A stretch of DNA of 64,000 nt from Lantana camara (lineage: Eukaryota > Streptophyta > Magnoliopsida > Lamiales > Verbenaceae). Where the stretch lies: assembly GCA_037501455.1 (NCBI GenBank), contig CM074857.1, forward strand, positions 105,061,501 to 105,125,500, written 5' to 3'. A program made the translations under genes and the position numbers. Shown here one piece after another: positions 55,522 to 64,000 of this stretch (the first letter of the stretch is position 1; each line of letters starts with the position of its first letter). The notes beneath the pieces were generated by a model. It saw only the letters and a program-made list of their open reading frames with translations. It had not been told where the DNA came from and ran no database searches.

Positions 55522-56111
55522 GGTGAAATTCTAATTTTAGTGCACTGTTCACACGTATATTTCAAAAATGGTGTATTTTTCCAGAATATTTTAATTCTGG
55601 TGTAAGACGTGTTTTTGAAAAACGTCTTCACTGTGCATATGATGAAGACGTTTTTTTGAAAAACGTCTTCATCAAGTTTACGCTTTGACCAAAATTAAGT
55701 GGTCTATGAACCAGAAAGCTGATGAAGACCTTTTCTGAGAAAACGTCTTCATCAGCTTTTCGCTTTGACCAAATACTATTTCAGAAAATTAACAAACCGT
55801 AATGATTTAAACAATACATATTCGAAAATAAAATGCTATTGTTTATTCTCATTAAAAGAAAGAGAAGTACCTATAGAATTTCATTCTGATAATTCATTAC
55901 TTTTCCTCATTTAATAATAATAATAATAATCGTAATGACAGAGAGAATCTATATTCTGTATATTCTGTCTTGACTCTAAGATACAATCTGATGTACATAT
56001 ATATTCTATTTACAATGGTTATTATCCTATAAATCTAGATAAGAGTAAAGTAGTTATAAAATAGATAAAACCAAATAATAGACAAGACTAAATATTAGTT
56101 ACATATGCTAA

Positions 56112-56171
<60 letters not shown>

Positions 56172-56574
56172 ATGTTATCGGAATGAAATTCTATAGGTAC
56201 TTCTCTCTTTCTTTTAATGAGGATAAATAATAGCATTTTATTTTCGAATATGTATTGTTTAAATCATTACAGTTTGTTAATTTTCTGAAATAGTATTTGG
56301 TCAAAGTGAAAAGCTGTGAAGACGTTTTTTGAGAAAACGTCTTCAGAAGACGTTTTCTGAAAAAACGCCTTCATCTGCTTTTTGGTCCGCGGACCACTTA
56401 ATTTTAGTCAAAGTGCAAACCTGATGAAGACGTTTTTCAGAAAAACGTCTTCATCATATGTACAGTGAAGACGTTTTTCAAAAACACGTCTTACACCAGA
56501 ATTAAAATATCCTGAAAAAATACACCATTTTTAAACTATGCTTGTGAATAGTGCGCTAGAGTTAGAATTTCACC
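55522..56574. mobile_element. foldback element with GAAGACG hairpins, 1,053 bp
   Basis: The ends are GGTGAAATTCTAA and TTAGAATTTCACC, with a 9-bp duplication ACCTAGGTA on each side (55,513-55,521 and 56,575-56,583). Two arms of about 375-400 bp are inverted copies. Each arm contains small nested hairpins of the form GAAGACGTTTT...AAAACGTCTTC. The centre holds an ATT microsatellite. There is no ORF. The 9-bp duplication suggests a Mutator-like non-autonomous element. Confidence 0.85.
56109..56170. repeat. (ATT)n microsatellite
   Basis: About 20 uninterrupted ATT units at the centre of the foldback element. Confidence 0.95.
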
Positions 56575-56583
56575 ACCTAGGTA

Positions 56584-58394
56584 CCTAACAATACAACCAT
56601 ATAAATTCCGGTCTACGACTAAAACAAAGTATAGTGTAAACGGGTCGAATCACAAAGATTGGAAGAAATTAATTTAATTAAAATCACATTATAATTCACA
56701 AGAAATGACAAGTAAAAGTCGGGGGTTTTGAGTTGGTTAACTAACTAAACTAATTAAACTAAACTAATAAAATAATTAAAATTAATAACTAAAAGAATAC
56801 GGTTAAGCACGTTGGAAGAGGGTTTTAAAATCAATGAGAGGAGATAACACTAGCTAGAGTCTAGAGATCATAATTCACTTTCTACATCAATCACTGACGC
56901 AAAGATAATTTCAAACAATTCGAATGGGTTAGCTATAGCAGATAGAGACATTCGATTCTGCCTCGTTTTCACTTAAATTCTCAATAGCCTAGAGACACTC
57001 GATAGCTATTTTCTCTAATCTGTTTCACAACCTCTAGAGACACTCGACAGGATTTAATGAACCGACAACATTAAAATCTATGAAAACACTAACCCGAATT
57101 AACCAAATCATGACACGTGCAAGATTTAAAATCCGATTATTAACTTCCTATGGTTAACGCGCCACAAATATCAATCAAGCATTACATAAACTTCATACAT
57201 CATGAAAAGCACTATGCAAGTAAATCTACTTAGATGATTGTGCACTATCACTAAGCAAACAAATCACAATAAACATGATACTCGGGGAATTAATAAATAC
57301 TCGAATTATATTAAAAATTAAAAATAATTAGGTCTCACGATGTCCCAACCGAATCATAAATCTCTAGTTAAGTATTACAAAATTAGCTATTCAAAACCAT
57401 GAATCCAAAACCATAAAATAGACCAAAACCAAAGTCTAACTAAAAACAAAGAATTAAAATAAGAATTTGTGAGGAATGATTTTAGCTCTCGACGACGGCT
57501 TCAAGCTGCTGCCTCAATCCCCCAATTTCTCCAACTGCTGCGTGAAGAAGGTCCCGGATTCTTGCGTCTCCAAGTGGTGGCGGAAATCTCCAATTGCTGC
57601 GTGTAAAGTCCCTCCTCAAATCTATTGCGTGAAAGTGTGATATATATTTGTCTTCCAAAACTCCCAAGTCTATTGCTAAAGGAATTCTACCGTGCTCTCC
57701 AAGTTACAAGAAAAAGGCCTCTTTAATCCCATCTCAAAAGCAGCACGGGCCCAATTACCAAGGCCCACTTCAACAAATTAATCCAACTTCACCAATTGAT
57801 CCCCCAAAGCCCACTCACGTGCATGCATGCACCTTCTGAAGTTCCCAATTGCTATGAAATTGAATAATCTTTATCAGTCCAAGCCGCAACTACGTTCCAA
57901 GATTAAAGAGAGTTCGCCTTTTGCGTGGATTTCTTCATAAAATGACCAAATAAGCTTTAATTTCATCTCCGGGTCCCGATTCTACAATGAAGTTAACAAA
58001 ACATTAATCCTTTCCAAATTTATATTAACTAAAACACTAAACGGGACAATAAACCAACTATAAAGATGACGAAATATCAAGCTATCACCAAACATATTCT
58101 CATTGTAGAATAAATAAAAGTAAAAACCTCCTTAATGTTAAATGTGATAGTTGTTAACGAGTCGGGAAAAAAAAAGGGTCGGGTTGGATTCCGAATCTCA
58201 TAAATCTGGATTGGTAAATATAAAATTGGAATCGAATTTGATTTAAAATTAAATGTATTATAAAATTGGAAATTAGATAATAATTAAAATTAAACACCCA
58301 TTTTTAATATATTATTACATACAATTATAAATGTATTAGGTTTTTAATTTTAGTCATCTTTATTTATAAAATAATTAATTATATATATTTTCAT
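56584..58394. other. noncoding repeat-like region, unassigned
   Basis: The stretch from GGTCTACGACTAAAACAAAG onward looks like a conserved noncoding repeat, perhaps a fragment of a large non-autonomous retroelement, but I find no LTR border or ORF of meaning. AT-rich from 58,140. Confidence 0.35.
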
Positions 58395-58490
58395 GTCAAC
58401 AGGGATTGATCCTAGTGGTTAATGAGTTCATTCTCTAGAGCAATGTCTCGAGTTCGAAACTCAGTTTGGTGTGTGTGAGTCAATAAATAT
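58395..58490 (+). mobile_element. tRNA-derived SINE
   Basis: It starts GTCAACAGGGATTG like the copy at 13,493, with a B-box-like GAGTTCGAAACTC and GTGTGTGTGAGTCAATAAA at the end. It lies beside the degraded end of the Gypsy element. Confidence 0.65.
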
Positions 58491-58793
58491 ATAATATATA
58501 AAATTAACGGATGAACAATGACTTACGTCTATTTTTGGAAGGAAGTCCATAAAATGACAAAAAAAAAAAAAACCACGGGACTAAAAAAACCACTTTTGAA
58601 AACCACGAGGCCAAAAGTGAGAACGGTCTTACAGTGTTGGACTAAAAATGCAATTTGCTCAAAAAATTATATATATTTTCATAAGAAAATCTAATTACTT
58701 ATGTGATGGTGCAGGAAATGGATTCCCAAAGAGCAACCAACTTCTGACGCTCGTTTCTTCTTACTTGCAGGTGTTCAAATACTATCGCAAGGT

Positions 58794-60322
58794 ATGAATG
58801 CCGAGGCTCTTTCTCGCTTGCTTGGTGCTCAGGGATAGGGCGTTAACCCTCAACCCCCGCAACAACAACAGATTCGCCCTCCCAACGCTCCAAGGGGTAG
58901 GGGAACTAGACGAGGGACCGGCCGAGGCCATAACGGCGCTCGTGGAGGCGCTGGGAACGAAGCTCCCCCTAGGGACCCTATCGAGGATTTGACGGTGGAT
59001 GGTACCCGCGGGGCTACTCCTCCGCCGGTGGCCCCCGAGGGTCCAATTTCACTGAGTTCGAGCGGCTCCCGAAACCGCTCGGGGGAACTGGTCCGTATCC
59101 ATGAAACCCTTCGTGCCGACCGTCAAGGGAAGAGGAAGAGGCTGCCAGATTCCATTCCAATTTCTGACAAGGGAAAAGAAGTGGTAGTGGGGCACAGGGG
59201 CGAGGGCAGCGACACTTCCTCATCAGAGGATGAGGATTTCTGGAAGATCGGCTGCAAGGGCGACACCCGCTACAAGCATCAGCGTACCGAGGGTCCGGTA
59301 CTTCTGAAGAAGAATGCCTACTCCGTGAACCTTGTCTCGGACATCGTCAGAAAACTCCAATTTTTCGGCGATCACGATAAGCTGAACGAGCATGACGCCG
59401 CTCGTGTTGCTGATGACGCTTGTCACGCCCTTCTAACGGTGAGTCCTTAGTACCCTCCGGAGAATTCCCACTTCCACTGTTCCAATTTTAACGCTAATCT
59501 TTGCCTCTCCAGGAGGTAATCCCTAGGTTGAAGAACTTGCAGGGACGAGCGCAGGCCTACTCCAAGCATAAAGCTAAGTATAAGAAACTGCTGCGAATCT
59601 CTGACCCCGTCCAACTGCAAGAGGATTACAACCAAGTCCACGCCCAACTGACCGCCGCCAACCTTCAGAAGGATCAGCTGAGGGAGAATCTGCAGAAGGC
59701 GGACGCGGCCTACCTTACTCTTGACGAGCGTCATAGGGAGCTGAAGGTGGAACGCGACCAACTGAGGGTCCAGAACAGGGAGTTGAGCACACAGCTGGCA
59801 GAGAGCACTCGTCAGAATGAGGATACTAAGAAGGCTCTCGCTGATCTGCAGGGTAAGGTGGAAGGACTGGCGGCGAAGGTTTCCTGGGACGCAATAATGA
59901 AGTTCGTGCGTTCCAAAGCTTTCGTATTTGCAGCTAACATGCAGTGTTTCGACAACGCTCGACGCTTCTTCCATAAGGCTATCGGGCAGATGGTGAAACT
60001 TGGCTTGGCTCCTGACAGCGCTCGAACCGACGAGTGTTTACGCATGGACCTTGATGAAAACTGCGAGCTTATGGTCCAAGACGAGGATCCCACTGAGAGT
60101 TTGGCGGAGCCGGAGTATCAGGAGTTGGTGCAAGCGCTCCAACGGGAATTCATAGCTGCCAATACTCTAGGTCCCGAGCCCATCCGAATAGAGGACGAGG
60201 GCACCGTCATGGATGCAGCGGATGTCGGGGAACCAGGCGAGGCTCAAACTTCTGACGCCCACGTTTTGGCCCCAGTTCCTCTCGCGACTGCCCCTCCAGA
60301 GCCTGACTCTCAAGCCCAGTGA
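58794..60322 (+). pseudogene. Tat-lineage accessory gene, antisense to pol, with coiled coil
   Basis: Exons 58,794-59,438 and 59,513-60,322 are joined by a GTGAGT...CTCCAG intron (ALLT to EVIPRLKNL). The first exon encodes a Pro/Gln stretch and RGRGTRRGTGRG, then Ser/acidic sequence (SDTSSSEDEDFW) and a conserved helix region. The second encodes about 100 residues of coiled coil (from RAQAYSKHKAKYKKLL to ADLQGKVEGLAAKV), a globular segment (WDAIMKFVRSKAFVFAANM, FHKAIGQMVKLGLAPDS) and an acidic Pro-rich tail. An in-frame TAG at about 58,836 breaks the first exon, and further 5' exons seem to lie upstream of 58,780. Antisense ORFs between pol and the 3' LTR are known from Tat-lineage Gypsy elements; some relate to plant mobile domain or Transposase_28 proteins. 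Function is unknown. Confidence 0.6.
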
Positions 60323-61373
60323 TGATCCCCTGGTTGTTAATCCCCTATTTTTGCCAGTTTAATTTCCTTTTCCTATTTATGAACAATTAATGTCTGTACT
60401 TAATCCTCCAGCTATTTTCCTGAATGTTTTGGACTCCTTTATGCTTCTTCCTATATATTTGAACTCTTCTCTTACTGTTTGAATGTTTGCGCGCTTTCTC
60501 TTTTATTTTTAAATGGTGACTGCTGTTTTTTCATTGCGCTCGACGTTTTTATATTGGTATCTCTTGCTTGAGCGTTTGAGATGGGCGTGCGCGCGCACGA
60601 GGGCGTTTTCTTTGAGGGTGCCCTGGCGTTCATCACAATGTGCCATCAATTTAGGATTTGGTAGCGTCTAGTGATTTGAGGGATGCAAGTACGGGCGCGA
60701 GGGTGTTTTCCAGGGGGTTCCCTGGCCGTATTCGTAATGAGGCTCGAATTTGAACTTAGGAAGCCTCTGAAGATTTGCCTAAGTATTGGCCCAATAATGT
60801 GCACCTTCATCTCGAACGCTCCAGTGAGTTGTATGTACTTTAGAAATCAACAGTAGGATTTGCTAAGTATGGGATCAAAGTGAGCATAACTGTGGGATTA
60901 GCGTCATTCCGAGGGACCCATGAAAGGAATAATTTTGGATCCATTATTTTACGAGTGTGCTCTTACTCAGGAAGTTGAGGGTCATGGGGTTTTTACGAGC
61001 GCGAGCTGGAGTGGCGAGCACTCAGCTGGCGTAAACTAAGCACTTTGCTCCCCGTTGTTCGACACGCTCATTATTAGAACTTTATACTCTTAGGAATTGT
61101 CAGACTATTTCGTGGGGAGGGTTCTCAATCAACCGGATAACGTTGCTTTGAGATGATTGAGGTATTACGTAGGTCGTTCGACGTGGATGATGCTCGACAC
61201 GGAGTAGGCCTTTTGTTGCCGGAATCATTTGATCAAATAGGAAAGCAAATAAATGACAAAACAAAGAACTAAATACTTACTGTTATACTTGCAATTTTCA
61301 AAATGATTACAACACGCTTTCTGTCAAAAGAAAGTACTCCATGCCGCCAATGGGCAATTACAAAGACTGACGT
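60323..61373. other. spacer between the antisense gene and pol
   Basis: No ORF. The sequence is less AT-rich than the surroundings and contains repeated motifs (GGGCGCGAGGGTGTTTTC, TGCCCTGGCG / TCCCTGGCC at 60,600-60,730). It probably holds the 3' untranslated part of pol and of the antisense gene, which end tail to tail. Confidence 0.5.
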
Positions 61374-63690
61374 TTACACATAGAACCTTCTGAGGTTGCA
61401 TGCGTTCCACGGTCTCGGGAGACGCTCGCCTTGCAAAGTCTCTAGCAAGTAGGTGTTGTTCGCTCGTACTTGGACAACTTTGAAGGGGCCTTCCCAATTG
61501 GGATCCAACTTGCCCACGTGTTTAGAAACCTCAACTTTTTTGAGGACCAAGTCCCCCAGTTGGAAAGTCCTTTCTCTGACTCGTTTGTTGTACTGGTGGG
61601 CTACGGTCGCTTTGTACTTATGGATTCGAGCCCAAGCAGCATCCCTCCTTTCGTCCAGCAAATCCAATTCGAACGCTCGGTTGGCTTCATTGGTAGCATG
61701 CTCGAAAAAGGCAACGCGGGCAGATTCTTGCAAAATCTCCGCAGGTATCATAGCCTCGGAGCCATAAACGAGGGAATGGGGAGTTTCTCCTGTCGCCGCT
61801 CGCGGGGTAGTACGGTACGCCCACAGGGCTCCTTGAAGTTCTTCAGCCCATTCGCCCTTCTTGCTTTCGAGCATCGTCTTCAGATGCTGGAGTATGGTTC
61901 TATTAGTTACCTCCGCTTGACTGTTGGCCTTAGGGTGGCCCACCGAAGTGAAACGTTGCTCAATCCCAAGTTCGTAGCACCAATCCCGCGTGTTAGCGGC
62001 GATGAATTGGGATCCATTATCTGAGATGATTACCCTCGGGATGCCATATCTGCAAATGATGTTCTTCCAAATGAAGTCCCTCACAACCTTGAACGTTATT
62101 TTCGCGACTGCTTCAGCTTCGGCCCACTTAGTGAAGTAATCCACAACGAGTATTACGAATTTCTTTTGTCCGACCGCCATTGGGAGGGGTCCCACAATAT
62201 TAATGCCCCACTGATCAAAAGGCCATGAAACATCAATAGGAATCATTTGAGCCGCCGGCAACTGAGGGGTGTTAGAATGAAACTGGCACTTAGGGCATTT
62301 CTTGGAGTAGCTAATGGCATCCTGCAACACCGAGGGCCAGTAGAACCCATTCCTTAAGACTTTCTTTGCCAAGATTCGACCGCCCGAGTGGTTCCCACAA
62401 CTTCCACTGTACACATGTTCTAAAACTTCCTTGGCCTGCGAGGGTCTCAAGCATCTCAACGGTGGGCCCTGGAAGGACCGCTTGAATAATCGACCCTCCG
62501 CGTCCAATGAAAAACGAGGGGCCTTGCTTCTGATTTTTCGAGCCTCAACTTTATCGTTTGGGCTGGTTCCATCCTGGAGGAATCTGATAATTTCGTCGAG
62601 CCAACAAGGCTCGGAGGGGTCAATCATATTCACCTCCTTCGAAGGTTCGCCTCTATTTATTAGCGGCTCCTCTGTTCTAAGAAATGTAACAGCGCGCTCG
62701 CTAAAACCATCCAGGGCGGATGCGAACTTTGAGAGAGCGTCAGCACGTTCGTTTTCTGCCCTTGGGACCTGCAAAAGGTGGAATTCCCTGAACTTGGCTA
62801 TTACCTCCTTAGCGCTCGCCAGATACTGCACCATGGTGGCTTCTCGGGCCTCATAAGAACCGTCAATTTGACTCGCGATCAACTGCGAATCAACATATGC
62901 AGTGACCCGAGTGGCGCCATTTTGGAGTGCAATCCTGAGCCCCTGGATGAGGGCCTCATACTCAGCTTCGTTGTTAGTGACTTGGAACGCCAGCTTGATT
63001 GCGTAGTCAACTTCAGCTCCGAGAGGGTCCCTGAGGGTCACCCCGGCTCCTCCCCCTTGTGAGGTCGAGGAGCCATCTGTGTGCAGAAGCCATAAACCAT
63101 CTCCTGCCAAGGGCACGGTATCTAAGTTGAAACGTTCCACCAATAGGTCGGCCACGGCCTGAGCCTGTATCGCCGTACGAGGCTCGAAGGTGATGTCGAA
63201 TTGACTGAGTTCAATTGACCATTTAATTAATCTTCCTGAGACGTCCGGCTTTGCAAGCACCTGTTTGAGGGGTTGATCTGTAAGCACCACGATGGAATGC
63301 GCTTGAAAATAAGGCCTTAGCCTCCGAGAGGCATTAACGAGCGCAAAAGCGAACTTCTCTATTTCCATGTATCTTTTCTTCGCTCCCTGTAGAGTCTTGC
63401 TTAAATAATATACCGGCATATGCTTACGCTCGCGAATCTCCACGAAGACAGCGAACGTCGCTTCCGAGAAAACTGACAGATTGACAAACAAGTTCTCTCC
63501 CGGGTTAGGTTTGGTCAACAAAGGCGCGCTCGAAAGGTACTGCTTTATGTCCTGCAGGGCTTTTTCGCAGTCCCCACTCCATGTAAAGTTGCGAGCGTTA
63601 CGCAAAATTTTAAAGAAGGGTAGATTCCTGTCCGCTGAGCGGGAGATGAACCTGTTTAATGAAATGATCTTACCCACAAGCACCTGGACC
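61374..63690 (-). pseudogene. Ty3/Gypsy Tat-lineage pol: RNase H, second RNase H, integrase
   Basis: The C-terminal 770 residues of pol are open. They start in the RT connection (LVGKIISLNRFISRSADRNLP), then the degenerate first RNase H (LFVNLSVFSEATFAVFVE). An archaeal-type second RNase H has its residues in LLHTDGSS (about 203), NNEAEYEAL (239), AYVDSQL (265) and ERADALS (315), a hallmark of Tat elements. The integrase zinc finger (NHSGGRI...CPKC) precedes the core with IISDNGSQF (Asp 555) and SQAEVTNR (Glu 591). The first catalytic Asp, usual in WGIDIVGP, is Asn here (WGINIVGP, 495), which should kill integration. The frame is cut at 63,690 by a hAT-like insertion, with RT and protease beyond the window. 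Confidence 0.85.
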
Positions 63691-64000
63691 CAGTGTTTTG
63701 AAAACCGGACCGGACCGCCCGGTTCGACCGGTTTAACCGGTGACCGGTGCCAGGTCCGGTCCGAAACACCCCCTAAAACCGGCGAGGTTCGGACCAGTCC
63801 GGAACCGGAAAAACCACCCGGTTAACCGGCGGTTTTGAGCTTCGGAACCGGACCGGACCGCCGGTTTTTGGTAAATGCCTCTTTTTTTATTTTCAAAAAA
63901 AAAAAAAAAAATCCCCCCCTTTTTTGTTTTACCCCTCGGCATCTCACGCATCAAGTTTCAGCAGTGACTAAACCTCCAAATCCTTGCTGCCACTTCACAG
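63691..64000. mobile_element. hAT-like non-autonomous repeat, partial
   Basis: It starts abruptly inside the Gypsy pol codons with CAGTGTTTTGAAAACCGGAC, followed by dense inverted CCGG-rich motifs (AACCGGACCGGACC, GGTCCGGTCCG). CAGTG ends are typical of hAT elements. The 8 bp before it, CCTGGACC, may be the target duplication; the other end is beyond the window. Confidence 0.5.

Noticed and set aside
1..63690. Gag at the left edge and pol at the right edge as one split element
   Set aside because: Both are minus-strand Tat-type pieces, but in the order they appear gag lies 3' of pol, so they cannot be halves of one simple insertion.

Overview
This is a stretch of plant nuclear DNA, most likely from a eudicot. 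It has AT-rich intergenic sequence, GT-AG introns, chloroplast-type and plant-specific gene families (AGC VIII kinase, XS zinc finger, DUF760), and many nested plant transposons (Copia, Tat-lineage Gypsy, L1-type LINE, Mutator-like, hAT, tRNA-derived SINEs). I see no bacterial or organellar genes. I cannot name the species.

Host genes lie mainly in the first 33 kb. They are a decayed AGC VIII/KIPK-like kinase (5.1-7.4 kb, +), an XS-zinc-finger gene with one frameshift and one stop (8.9-11.2 kb, -), a protein with 23-residue repeats and a possible B3-like C-terminus (11.9-13.0 kb, +), an intact two-exon DUF760/UV-B-induced chloroplast protein gene (15.1-17.1 kb, +), and a two-exon gene for a 151-residue hydrophobic protein in two copies (20.2 and 32.2 kb). 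A possible 50-residue secreted peptide has an intact copy at 53.6 kb and a broken copy at 21.9 kb.

The main architecture is a tandem duplication. Unit 1 (about 12,574-23,022) is followed directly by unit 2 (about 23,023-55,440). Unit 2 has swollen threefold through insertions: a LINE (24.3-28.9 kb), a replaced segment lacking the DUF760 gene (29.05-31.19 kb), and a 19.8-kb composite DNA transposon (33,591-53,392). Because the units are homologous, each supplies the pre-insertion empty site for elements in the other. This gives strong boundaries for a 1.25-kb foldback element and a hAT MITE in unit 1 and for the 19.8-kb element in unit 2.

The 19.8-kb element has a 10-bp target duplication and inverted ends, so it looks like a Mutator-like element. 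It contains an N-terminal transposase-like remnant, a Myb/SANT-like gene, and inverted arrays of a 42-bp minisatellite. Two younger elements are nested in it: a 5.46-kb Mutator-like element (33,686-39,141) with long terminal inverted repeats, a perfect 9-bp target duplication, a five-exon transposase gene broken by two TAG codons, and an antisense GRF-like zinc-finger ORF; and a very young 10.07-kb Copia element (41,320-51,388) with near-identical 1,930-bp LTRs and an intact 1,306-residue polyprotein.

The last 8.5 kb holds a 1.05-kb foldback element full of GAAGACG hairpins and a minus-strand Tat-lineage Gypsy element. That Gypsy element has a second RNase H, an integrase with an Asp-to-Asn change, and a spliced accessory gene antisense to pol. 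A hAT-like repeat cuts its pol at 63,691. A Tat-type gag on the minus strand runs off the left window edge.
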